A DNA stretch of 64,000 nt from Blautia sp. MSJ-9. GTDB taxonomy: Bacteria; Bacillota; Clostridia; Lachnospirales; Lachnospiraceae. A model generated the notes under the pieces. The model did no database searches, was not told the DNA's origin, and saw only the letters and a list, made by a program, of their open reading frames with translations. Location: assembly GCF_018919065.1 (NCBI RefSeq), contig NZ_JAHLQG010000047.1, positions 1 to 64,000 on the forward strand, read 5' to 3'. This document shows, in pieces, positions 27,572-36,281 of the stretch; the stretch's first letter is position 1, and every line of letters starts with the position of its first letter. A program made the position numbers and the translations under genes.

Positions 27572-30062
27572 GAATCCGAATCAGAAAGTGATCAAAAGGA
27601 TGGCAGGGAATGCTCTAAAAGTAAACAGGAGAAAGACCATTACTCTGTTCCTTGCGGTTCTTCTTTCTTCCTTTTTGGTATTCACAATATTCACAGTTGG
27701 AGATTCTTATTTTAGGCTTCAGAAAATTCAAAATATCCGTATGTCAGGAGCTGAGTTTGATGCAATTATGTATGGAGTGACGGATGAACAGAGGCAAATG
27801 TGTGAGAACAACCCGGATATCGTTCTGACAGGTACAGCGGGAGTCTGTGGATGGGTAGAAAAAACAGATCAGGATTCCACACCTGATGTGGGACTGATCT
27901 GGGCAGATGATGGATATTGGACACAGATGATGGAGCCGGTCAGAGAAAAGCTGGAAGGAAGATATCCGACAGCTTTGGATGAGATAATGGTAACAAAATC
28001 CGCTTTAAAAGAATGTGGTTACGAAGATCTTGATGTAGGCGATACCCTTGCTATGTCTTATGGAACACATGAGGGAATCTTTACAGGGACTTTTCGAATC
28101 TGTGGGCTCTGGGACGGATATGGACCCAAGAAACAGTTTTATGTCTCGAAAGAATTCTATGATCAATCGGGATGGAAGCTTTCGCAGGCAGCTTCCGGTC
28201 GTTACTTTATGGATTTTAAGCAGAAAATAATGACAAAAACAGAGCAGAATGCTTTTATCGAAAGTATGAATCTTGGAAAGCAGCAGAATCTTTTCTTCAT
28301 GGGAGATTTTGGCGCATCGGTTCAGATATTGGCAGGTCTTATTGGCTTGATTGCAGTTACCTGTTTGTGTGCATATCTGCTTATTTATAATATTATGTAT
28401 CTTTCCGTAGCTGGAAAAGTTCGTTATTATGGTCTGCTTCAGACGGTCGGAATGACGGAAAAGCAGATAAAAAGGATGATGAAGGAACAGATGCTTCTGA
28501 TAGGATCTGCAGGGACAGTACTTGGATGTCTGTCAGGTGGGCTGGTATCCTTTTTCCTGATTCCTGTTGTTGTAAAATCACTTGGAATCAAAAGTGGCTA
28601 TGTTGGAGCAGGTATGGTTCGCTTTCATCCGGCAGTTCTGCTGGCAACCATCTTACTGGTTGGGGTTACCATCTTTCTGGCCAGCCAAAAACCGACAAAA
28701 ATGGCAGCAGATATTTCTCCAATAGAAGCGCTTGGTTATCGTCCGACCCACAAAACCGTAAAAGAGAGAAAAGCAGGAAAGGGAAAAGTAATAGCAAGAC
28801 TTTCCCTGGAGCAGTTTACAAAGGATAAGAAAAGAACTGCGGTGGTACTGTTGTCTTTGGCAGCCAGTCTGTCTGTGTACTTTTGTATTGTGACCATGCT
28901 GGACAGTCAGGCAGCAAGAACCATAGTGTCAAATTATATGGATACGGATATGGTCATTAAAAATGATACGGCATGCAAAGAAAAATCAGAAGACAGAAGA
29001 GACATTCTGGATGATTCTTTCGTGAAGTCAATCAAAGAAAATGCCGGAGTCTCTGAAGCACATTCTATGATATTTGCAGAGATTACAGTTCCATGGGAAC
29101 CGGATTTTGCTGAGATGTGGATGAAAGAATTTTATGCAAAGTGGATGAGCATTCCATATAGTAAGGAAAAGATCGAGTATCAGAATCATCCTGAGAATTT
29201 TGGATCCTCTCTGATTGGAATTGATGAACAGGAATTTGATTATTTAAATAACAGTCTTGAGCATCCGATAAATAAAGAGGACTTCCTTTCGGGAAAAGTA
29301 TGTATTGTTTATCGAAATGGTTTGGATCTTTCAGATGCTGACATAATAGGAAAAAATGTGACATGTGCTTTGTATGAAGATCAACAAACGACAAAAACTT
29401 TTACCATAGAAGGAGTTACGGACGAGAATTATTATGCAGCACTCCTTGGATACCCACCGACGATTATAGCCAGTGATCAGGTGGTGAAAACATTTGCCAA
29501 TCATCCAATTACACTAAAGATCAGCATAAAATATCACAAGGAATATGATAGAGATACAGAGCAAAAAATTCTGTCGTTATTAGAAGAAAGTGACAATGCA
29601 AAAGACTTTTCCTGGGAATCCAAAATCGAAGATGCGGATGAGATTGAAAAAGCACAGGGCAATATGCCGCAACTGGGAATCGGGATTGTGTTGATTCTGG
29701 CTTTTATCGGAATCATGAACTACATGAACACCTTTGTAGTAAATGTGCAGAGCCGGATGACGGAGCTTTCGGTTATGGAGAGTATCGGGATGACCCCGAA
29801 GCAGCTTCTTGGAATGCTGGTCAGGGAAGGAGTTCTCTATGCAGGTGGCGCATGGCTTGTTACGCTAACAGTAGGAATGGGAGTAACGTATCTTCTTTAT
29901 GAATCAATGAATTATCGGGGGATTGCTTTTTCAGTGCCATTACTTCCACTTTTATTTGCAGTGGGAATCAGTTTTCTGGTTTGTACTATGGTTCCAGTGC
30001 TTACCTGGATTATTTTGGAAAAGAATGGAACTGTTGTTGAGAGGATTAAAGGAGTTGAGTGA
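27564..30062 (+). CDS. Large FtsX-domain ABC permease
   Basis: About 832 residues with two FtsX domains: one helix near 25, three helices around 250-375, then a second unit starting with a helix near 430, an extracellular part of about 220 residues, and three C-terminal helices. This layout is that of macrolide/peptide exporters and of antimicrobial-peptide resistance permeases in gut Firmicutes. ATG 27564 is preferred to GTG 27555 because of the GGAAGGGAAGTG site. Function is inferred from the neighbouring two-component genes. Confidence 0.88.
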   Translation: MLKNPNQKVIKRMAGNALKVNRRKTITLFLAVLLSSFLVFTIFTVGDSYFRLQKIQNIRMSGAEFDAIMYGVTDEQRQMCENNPDIVLTGTAGVCGWVEKTDQDSTPDVGLIWADDGYWTQMMEPVREKLEGRYPTALDEIMVTKSALKECGYEDLDVGDTLAMSYGTHEGIFTGTFRICGLWDGYGPKKQFYVSKEFYDQSGWKLSQAASGRYFMDFKQKIMTKTEQNAFIESMNLGKQQNLFFMGDFGASVQILAGLIGLIAVTCLCAYLLIYNIMYLSVAGKVRYYGLLQTVGMTEKQIKRMMKEQMLLIGSAGTVLGCLSGGLVSFFLIPVVVKSLGIKSGYVGAGMVRFHPAVLLATILLVGVTIFLASQKPTKMAADISPIEALGYRPTHKTVKERKAGKGKVIARLSLEQFTKDKKRTAVVLLSLAASLSVYFCIVTMLDSQAARTIVSNYMDTDMVIKNDTACKEKSEDRRDILDDSFVKSIKENAGVSEAHSMIFAEITVPWEPDFAEMWMKEFYAKWMSIPYSKEKIEYQNHPENFGSSLIGIDEQEFDYLNNSLEHPINKEDFLSGKVCIVYRNGLDLSDADIIGKNVTCALYEDQQTTKTFTIEGVTDENYYAALLGYPPTIIASDQVVKTFANHPITLKISIKYHKEYDRDTEQKILSLLEESDNAKDFSWESKIEDADEIEKAQGNMPQLGIGIVLILAFIGIMNYMNTFVVNVQSRMTELSVMESIGMTPKQLLGMLVREGVLYAGGAWLVTLTVGMGVTYLLYESMNYRGIAFSVPLLPLLFAVGISFLVCTMVPVLTWIILEKNGTVVERIKGVE

Positions 30063-30073
30063 TCTGACAGGAT

Positions 30074-30240
30074 GTGTTTCTATTAAATTTGTTAAAGGGC
30101 GGACGGCTTTCAGCAGGAGAGATATGTGAACATTTTTCGATGACGGGGGCGTCCATATCCAGACATCTGGCAATATTAAAGGATGCTGATTTGACCAGGA
30201 GTAAAAGGGAAGAAATGCTAGCTGAATTAGTGTGTGCTTC
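30074..30240 (+). pseudogene. Remnant of an SdpR/ArsR-type repressor
   Basis: About 38 codons encode a recognisable winged-helix segment (LLKGGRLSAGEICEHF, SISRHLAILKDADL) of the SdpR autorepressor group. The normal N-terminus is missing, there is no RBS-led ATG, and the C-terminal beta-hairpin is replaced by unrelated sequence running into a terminator. It is most likely a relic. The spacer up to 30543 has no other gene. Confidence 0.6.
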
Positions 30241-30265
30241 ACCGAATCAGGAAAGTAGCAAAAAT

Positions 30266-30307
30266 AACAGGTATTGCGGTTATAAATCGCAATACTTGTT
30301 ATTTTTT
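30266..30307 (+). terminator. Terminator after the second ABC module
   Basis: A 13-bp stem (30266-30278 with 30288-30300, one mismatch), nine-base loop and six T after one A. Confidence 0.85.
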
Positions 30308-30543
30308 GATGAAATTGCGGGTGTCATGGGACCAGGAAGGTGATTTCTATGATAAACAGACAATTCTACATTGATAAGATTATGGTATACATTGATACGC
30401 CTTGTGTAAAAGTGTTGACTGTCTTTATACAATCTTAATACGGAATCATAGACTTTTATACTATCTTTGAAAGCAATTGTATATAATAAAACTCATTATG
30501 AAGATATTTCTATAGAATCATTAGCAAGGAGTTATGATCATTT

Positions 30544-31881
30544 ATGCCGGAAAAAATGTGTAAGAAAAAACACCTGACATCTTTTCAGCTGATTATTCTG
30601 GGATTTGCAGGTGTGATCCTTTTGGGAAGTATTTTGCTGATGCTTCCGGTTTCTTCTTTGGAGAAAGTGCCGACGCCATTTCATGAGGCACTTTTTACAG
30701 CCACTTCGGCAGTATGCGTTACAGGACTTGTAGTAAAGGACAGCGGAAGTTACTGGTCTGTGTTCGGACAGACAGTTATTCTTGCGCTTATACAAATAGG
30801 TGGACTTGGAGTAGTAACCGTAGCGGCATCGGTTTCGCTTCTTTCAGGGAAAAAAATATCTCTCATGCAAAGAAGTACAATGCAGGATGCAATTTCAGCA
30901 CCTAAAGTTGGAGGAATTGTCAGACTGACAAGGTTCATTTTAAAGGGGACTCTTTTGATTGAAGCAGCAGGAGCTATGTTATTGCTGCCGGTTTTTGTAT
31001 CGGATTATGGCTTAAAGGGAATCTGGATGGCAGCCTTTCATTCTGTTTCTGCTTTTTGTAATGCAGGATTTGACATTCTGGGAACAGCAGATAATGCCTT
31101 TCCGTCTCTGACGGGCTATTCCGGAAATATCCTTATAAATGTGGTAATTATGCTGCTGATCATTACAGGAGGAATTGGTTTTCTTACCTGGGATGATATT
31201 TATAGGAATAAAATGAATTTTAAACGTTACCGCATGCAAAGCAAGATTATTCTCATGACTACTGTATGCCTGATTGTTTTTCCGGCATTTTTTTTCTTTG
31301 CCTGTGATCTGAAAAACCTGCCTGCGGGAGAACGCCTGTTAGCTGCCATGTTTCAATCGGTAACTACAAGAACTGCCGGCTTTAATACCATAGATATTTC
31401 AGAGATGAGCGAGGCATCAAAAGCGGTTATGATACTGTTAATGTTGATCGGTGGTTCGCCGGGTTCTACAGCAGGAGGAATGAAAACTACCACTTTTACG
31501 GTACTGATTCTGAATGCAATTGCAACCTTTCGCAGTCAGGAAAATGCAGGGGCTTTTGGACGGAGACTGGAATATCATGTGATAAAAAATGCAGCGACCA
31601 TTGCCATGCTCTATTTTACATTGTTCTTTTGCGGAGGTATTGCAATCAGCGTATACGAAGGTCTTCCCCTTCTGGATTGTCTGTATGAAGCGGCTTCTGC
31701 TGTGGGTACGGTAGGTCTTACGTTGGGAGTCACACCGGGACTTCATGTTTTTTCACAAGTTGTGTTGATCATACTGATGTATCTGGGACGTGTAGGCGGT
31801 CTGACACTGATCTACGCAGTATTCTCTGGAAGAAACAAGGGAAATGCAAAGCTTCCTCTGGAGAAAATTACAGTTGGATGA
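30544..31881 (+). CDS. TrkH/KtrB-type potassium uptake channel subunit
   Basis: A 445-residue membrane protein with the four repeated pore segments of the Trk/Ktr/HKT superfamily; selectivity-filter-like sequences include TSAVCVTGLVV (near 60), HSVSAFCNAGFD (near 170), TRTAGFNTID (near 275) and AVGTVGLTLG (near 390). It imports K+ with the help of the TrkA-type gating subunit encoded 19 bases downstream. AAGGAG lies about 12 bases before the ATG. It starts a five-gene set ending in kdpE. No consensus promoter was assigned in the AT-rich 200 bp upstream. Confidence 0.92.
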   Translation: MPEKMCKKKHLTSFQLIILGFAGVILLGSILLMLPVSSLEKVPTPFHEALFTATSAVCVTGLVVKDSGSYWSVFGQTVILALIQIGGLGVVTVAASVSLLSGKKISLMQRSTMQDAISAPKVGGIVRLTRFILKGTLLIEAAGAMLLLPVFVSDYGLKGIWMAAFHSVSAFCNAGFDILGTADNAFPSLTGYSGNILINVVIMLLIITGGIGFLTWDDIYRNKMNFKRYRMQSKIILMTTVCLIVFPAFFFFACDLKNLPAGERLLAAMFQSVTTRTAGFNTIDISEMSEASKAVMILLMLIGGSPGSTAGGMKTTTFTVLILNAIATFRSQENAGAFGRRLEYHVIKNAATIAMLYFTLFFCGGIAISVYEGLPLLDCLYEAASAVGTVGLTLGVTPGLHVFSQVVLIILMYLGRVGGLTLIYAVFSGRNKGNAKLPLEKITVG

Positions 31882-31900
31882 GAAGGAGAAAAATAATATT

Positions 31901-32548
31901 ATGAAGAATGTATTGATTATTGGACTTGGAAGATTTGGAAGACATATTGCCATGCAGCTTAATCAGCTTGGGCATGAAATTATGGCAGTTGACTGGAATG
32001 AAGAAAGGGTGGACAAAGTGCTTCCATTTGTGACTAATGCCCAGATCGGAGACAGTACTAATGCGGAATTCCTGGAATCCCTTGGGATTGGAAACTACGA
32101 TATCTGTTTTGTTACCATCGGAGGAAGCTTTCAGAATTCTCTTGAGACAACCTCCCTTCTGAAAGAACTGGGAGCAAAACTGGTGATATCCAGAGCTGAA
32201 CGTGATGTCCAGGAAAAATTTCTTTTACGCAACGGTGCAGATAAGGTGGTTTATCCGGAAAAGCAGGTAGCAAAATGGGCCTCTATCCGTTACACAGATG
32301 ACCATATCCTTGATTACATGGAGGTGGATGCTTCCCATGCGATTTTTGAGGTAGAAGTGCCGGGGGAATGGATTGGAAAAACTGTAGGCGGGCTGGATAT
32401 CAGAAAGCGTTACAATATTAATATTCTTGCTATAAAAAATGAAGGAGAATTCAGTGTTGCAATTTCTCCGGCTACGTGTTTTTCAGAGAAAAACAAATTG
32501 CTGGTGCTGGGGGATTACATAGCTCTTCAAAAGTGCTTCCGCATATAG
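31901..32548 (+). CDS. TrkA/KtrA-type potassium channel regulatory subunit
   Basis: A 215-residue cytoplasmic RCK protein: an N-terminal Rossmann domain with GLGRFGRH (8-15), binding NAD(H) or ATP, and a C-terminal RCK_C domain (about 135-215). It gates the channel subunit encoded upstream. ATG 31901 is chosen over the longer frame that would overlap the trkH end, since AAGGAG sits between the two genes. One RCK unit is present, so it is KtrA-like and not the doubled E. coli TrkA. Confidence 0.92.
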   Translation: MKNVLIIGLGRFGRHIAMQLNQLGHEIMAVDWNEERVDKVLPFVTNAQIGDSTNAEFLESLGIGNYDICFVTIGGSFQNSLETTSLLKELGAKLVISRAERDVQEKFLLRNGADKVVYPEKQVAKWASIRYTDDHILDYMEVDASHAIFEVEVPGEWIGKTVGGLDIRKRYNINILAIKNEGEFSVAISPATCFSEKNKLLVLGDYIALQKCFRI

Positions 32549-32587
32549 TTTGGTTACCATGAAGAGGCAGTGAAAGAGGTGATGGTA

Positions 32588-32875
32588 ATGGAACAGGGAA
32601 TATTAATAGTTGTTGTGTTATGTATATTCGGCTTAGGATTTTATATTGTTAATAAAATAGATCTGTTTTTAGATAATGTTCTGGAAAATGATAAAGAAGA
32701 ACAGGAAGGGAAAATGAATTCCTTAAAAATACTATTTTTGGATGACTTTTCGGATGATGAATTGTTAAAAGAGATTCATGAGTGTAAAAGCCGATATTCA
32801 GAAGCTAAAATAATAATTTTTGACAGCCAATCAGAGGATGTAGAAAAGATTTTTGACCATACTGCAATCACATGA
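32588..32875 (+). CDS. Small membrane-anchored protein in the potassium operon
   Basis: About 95 residues. One hydrophobic helix (about 5-24) is followed by an acidic linker and a C-terminal alpha/beta segment (SLKILFLDDFSDDE..AKIIIFDSQS) that resembles half of a Rossmann or receiver-like fold, but no family is recognised. Several in-frame starts exist (GTG 32570, ATG 32582, ATG 32588); the last follows GAGGTGATG. Its place between trkA and kdpD suggests an accessory role in potassium sensing or transport. Confidence 0.65.
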   Translation: MEQGILIVVVLCIFGLGFYIVNKIDLFLDNVLENDKEEQEGKMNSLKILFLDDFSDDELLKEIHECKSRYSEAKIIIFDSQSEDVEKIFDHTAIT

Positions 32876-32917
32876 TATAATTTCAAAAACGATGTACTGA
32901 AAAAGGTGGAAAGCAGA

Positions 32918-34891
32918 ATGAGCTTCAAAACAGAGGAAAGTAATAAATATTCAGATGAACATATTCTCGTTTGTCTATCAGCAGCTCCCTCCAATAAAAA
33001 AATAATAAATATGGCTGCAAAAATGGCGAATGCCTTTCCGTCACGTTTTACAGCTTTATATGTACGAACCGGTACAAAATCCGAAGACTTAGATAAAGAA
33101 AAGCTGGAAGAACATATTCGGTATGCTGAAAAAATGGGAGCAGAAATAGTGATGACTCATGGAGTAAACATACCGGTACAAATTGCAGAGTATGCCCGTT
33201 TATCCAATGTAACCCAAATTGTGATCGGACAAAGTAATGCCCGTCGGAACTACTTTTTCAGTAAAGCAACTCTGACGGAAAAACTGATTGAAATTGTACC
33301 GGACATTGATATCCATATAATTCCAGATGCGATGAAAACCAGAATCTATCAGAAGCGGCCATATGTGTGGTATGTGGAAAAACCATCTGTAAAAGATTAT
33401 TTTCTCACAATCTTTATATTTGTGATATGCACTTTAATTGGCTTGTTGTTTCAGAAGTTCCATTTCACAGATACGAATATTGTAACCATATATATTCTGG
33501 GAGTTTTGCTCACTTCAATTCTGACAAATGGTTATCTTTGCAGTGTGGCAGGCTCTTTCTTAAGTGTATTTTTATTTTGTTTTTTTCTGACAGAACCAAG
33601 GATGTCCTTTCAGACCTATGCGGTAGGTTATCCGGTGACTTTTTTCATAATGCTTATTTCGTCCGTACTTACGGGAGCGCTTGCAGCAAAGCTGAAAACA
33701 CATGCAAAGCTGTCTGCACAGCTTGCCTTTCGTACGCAGGTTCTGTTCGATACAGACCGTCTGATGCAAAAGGCAAAAGGAGAAACTGAGATTCTTGACG
33801 TTACCTGTACACAGCTTCTCCGTCTGCTAAACCGCAGTATTACAGCATATGTAGTAGAAAATGGAGCTTTATCAGAGGGTAAGCTTTTTTCCGGAAAAAA
33901 AGAGAACACAGAAGATTTTTTAATACCGGAAGAGCAGCAGATAGCCAGATGGGTCTATGAAAACAGGCAGCGCGCCGGTGCGTCTACACACTATTTTCCA
34001 CAGGCTAAATGTATATATCTGGCAATCCGGAGCGGAAATAATGTTTACGGTGTAATTGGGATACCATTGCAGAAAGAAACACTGGATTCTTTTGAATATA
34101 GCATCCTGCTGTCTGTAATAAATGAATGTGCGCTTGCAATGGAAAATGCGAAAAATGCATTAGAAAAAGAAAAAAATGCAGTTATGGCCAAAAATGAACA
34201 GCTGCGGGCAGATCTTCTTCGGGCGATTTCGCATGATCTTCGTACGCCGCTTTGCTCCATTTCCGGTAATGCAGATATGCTGCTTGGCAATAGCGACCGT
34301 CTGGACGAAGCTACAAAACATCAGATTTATAGCGATATCTATGATGATTCTGAATGGCTGATCGGAGTTGTGGAGAATCTGCTTTCCATTACCAGACTGA
34401 ATGACGGAAGACTGAAATTTAAATTTACAGACCAGCTTCTGGATGAGGTGATTGCAGAATCCCTGCGGCATATCAGCCGGAAACATGATGATTATAAAAT
34501 TGTGACAGACTGCGAAGAACTTGTTCTTGCACGTATGGATGTACGTCTTATTATGCAGGTTCTGGTAAATTTAGTTGACAATGCAATAAAATATACACCA
34601 CCGGGTTCTGTGATCTTTATTCGGGGAACGAAAACAGATGGAAAAGCGCAGATAAGTGTGGAAGATAATGGTCCGGGAATTCCGGAAGAAATGAAAACAC
34701 ATATTTTTGAGATGTTTTATACAGGGAAAACAACAGTTGCGGATAGTCACCGAAGTCTGGGACTTGGACTGGCACTTTGCCACTCTATTATAGAAGCACA
34801 TGAAGGAACCCTGGTTTTGACAGATCATGATCCTCATGGATGCAATTTTATTTTTACTTTACCCTTAAGCGAGGTGACATTAAATGAATAA
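32918..34891 (+). CDS. kdpD: KdpD-like sensor histidine kinase lacking the N-terminal KdpD domain
   Basis: About 657 residues: a universal-stress-protein domain (about 10-140, the part that binds c-di-AMP in some KdpD proteins), four transmembrane helices of the DUF4118 block (about 160-255), a GAF-like region (about 275-410), and a kinase core with H439 (RAISHDLRTPL), NLVDNAIKYTPPG, DNGPGIP and GLGLALC motifs. Full KdpD is near 890 residues; the roughly 230-residue P-loop domain is absent here. ATG 32918 follows AAGGTGGAA; GTG 32906 is possible. It overlaps kdpE by eight bases and probably controls the Trk genes. Confidence 0.9.
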   Translation: MSFKTEESNKYSDEHILVCLSAAPSNKKIINMAAKMANAFPSRFTALYVRTGTKSEDLDKEKLEEHIRYAEKMGAEIVMTHGVNIPVQIAEYARLSNVTQIVIGQSNARRNYFFSKATLTEKLIEIVPDIDIHIIPDAMKTRIYQKRPYVWYVEKPSVKDYFLTIFIFVICTLIGLLFQKFHFTDTNIVTIYILGVLLTSILTNGYLCSVAGSFLSVFLFCFFLTEPRMSFQTYAVGYPVTFFIMLISSVLTGALAAKLKTHAKLSAQLAFRTQVLFDTDRLMQKAKGETEILDVTCTQLLRLLNRSITAYVVENGALSEGKLFSGKKENTEDFLIPEEQQIARWVYENRQRAGASTHYFPQAKCIYLAIRSGNNVYGVIGIPLQKETLDSFEYSILLSVINECALAMENAKNALEKEKNAVMAKNEQLRADLLRAISHDLRTPLCSISGNADMLLGNSDRLDEATKHQIYSDIYDDSEWLIGVVENLLSITRLNDGRLKFKFTDQLLDEVIAESLRHISRKHDDYKIVTDCEELVLARMDVRLIMQVLVNLVDNAIKYTPPGSVIFIRGTKTDGKAQISVEDNGPGIPEEMKTHIFEMFYTGKTTVADSHRSLGLGLALCHSIIEAHEGTLVLTDHDPHGCNFIFTLPLSEVTLNE

Positions 34892-35660
34892 AACATTAAT
34901 TCTGGTGGTTGAGGATGACAGACCCATACGTAATCTGATCGTTACTACATTAAAAACACATGACTATAAATATCTGGCTGCAGAAAACGGATCTTCAGCC
35001 ATTCTGGAAGCTTCGTCCCACAATCCGGATATTGTTCTTCTGGATCTGGGGCTTCCTGATATGGAAGGGGTAGAAGTGATAAAAAAAATCCGTACCTGGT
35101 CGAACATGCCGATTATTGTGATCAGCGCCAGAAGTGAGGACACAGATAAAATAGAGGCGCTGGATGCAGGAGCGGATGATTATATTACGAAACCGTTCTC
35201 TGTTGAGGAATTACTTGCGCGTATCCGTGTCACCCAGAGGAGACTTGCGGTTATGCAGAGCGGAGAGCAGATAGAAAGCTCTGTTTTTGAGAATGGTGGA
35301 TTAAAGATAGACTATACGGCAGGCTGTATATATCTGAAGGGAGAGGAATTGCATCTGACACCTATAGAATATAAGCTGCTCTGTCTTTTGTCCCGCAATG
35401 TGGGAAAGGTATTGACACATACCTATATTACCCAGCAGATTTGGGGACGATGTTCGGATAATGACATTGCTTCTCTTAGAGTTTTTATGGCAACATTGCG
35501 GAAAAAACTGGAGCCTGAGAAAAATGGAGTGCAATACATCCAGACACATATTGGCATTGGATATCGTATGCTTAGAATTGAAGAGAACAAGGTTATTTTC
35601 AATGAGAGAAAAGAAGCCGCTAAGCAGGCTATTTATCCGGAAGTTAAGTTTATTAAATAA
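34884..35660 (+). CDS. kdpE: KdpE-like response regulator
   Basis: A 258-residue OmpR-family regulator: receiver domain with D54 and a conserved lysine (ITKPFS, about 103), then a winged-helix domain (about 135-230). The protein has a 25-residue basic tail beyond the usual KdpE end. It overlaps kdpD and is surely its partner. With no kdpFABC in the window, the nearest target is the trkH promoter region. Confidence 0.9.
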   Translation: MNKTLILVVEDDRPIRNLIVTTLKTHDYKYLAAENGSSAILEASSHNPDIVLLDLGLPDMEGVEVIKKIRTWSNMPIIVISARSEDTDKIEALDAGADDYITKPFSVEELLARIRVTQRRLAVMQSGEQIESSVFENGGLKIDYTAGCIYLKGEELHLTPIEYKLLCLLSRNVGKVLTHTYITQQIWGRCSDNDIASLRVFMATLRKKLEPEKNGVQYIQTHIGIGYRMLRIEENKVIFNERKEAAKQAIYPEVKFIK

Positions 35661-35751
35661 TGCATTTCAGTTTTACAAAAGTAAAAACCGTACGATTTCT
35701 TCTTTATTGTTTCAAAGATAAAAAAAGATAAACATCATCTAAGATGAAAAG

Positions 35752-35802
35752 AAAAGGTGGCTCACAAATTTCCTTCATACATGGTCCGTGGGCTGCTTTT
35801 TT
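35752..35802 (+). terminator. Terminator of the potassium operon
   Basis: AAAAGGTGGCTCAC pairs imperfectly with GTGGGCTGCTTTT (one bulge) and is followed by a T run. Confidence 0.55.
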
Positions 35803-35848
35803 CTGTATACGAAATTTAAATAAATAGTAACTTTAACCGAATCAAGTA

Positions 35849-35895
35849 AGTCCCCTGCGGAGGTTGCGAAAAGCAATACGCAGTGGGTGGGGACT
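35849..35895. repeat. Nested 47-bp hairpin
   Basis: AGTCCCC (35849-35855) pairs with GGGGACT (35889-35895); inside, CTGCG pairs with CGCAG, and a third stem lies at the centre. It is GC richer than its surroundings and lacks a T tail. The 621-bp gap 35661-36281 has no gene: it holds the terminator, this hairpin and the half-MITE. Confidence 0.5.
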
Positions 35896-35997
35896 CGCGT
35901 ACAAATGATTATGCCACTGCTACATCTTTTTCCTCCGCCTTGAAATAAAAAAATTATCCTGCAAGATTGTTTCAGGAATTAACATGTCGACACATTA

Positions 35998-36077
35998 GAG
36001 CGTGTCTGAAAAAACATTCCCGCAATCTGCACGCCCACTTTGCGATATATTTTGTCCGAATTCGGTTGTCGTAGCCC
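35998..36077. repeat. Half copy of the palindromic MITE
   Basis: Starts with TA then GAGCGTGTCTGAAAAA and continues with CCCGCAATCTGCACGCC and later GTCGTAGCCC, matching the complement of the right half of the element at 39927-40086 up to its centre. The second half is missing. Confidence 0.75.
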
Positions 36078-36281
36078 ATGAATTTTGGCAAGTAAAGATT
36101 ATCTGAAAACTGAAAAAATAGGTATAAAAAATAAATATAGGGCTGTTGCAATGACGGAAAATAAGGTATGATATCTGCAGAAGCATGTTACACGTTTCTA
36201 TAACCCGGGTGAAGTAAATGAAAAAGGCAATAATCTGTTGAGATATCTTCACCGGACAGACAATCATTTGGAGAAAGTTAT

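Noticed and set aside
30544-35660. Full Kdp system
   Set aside because: No kdpA, kdpB or kdpC coding sequence is present; only the kinase and regulator resemble Kdp proteins.
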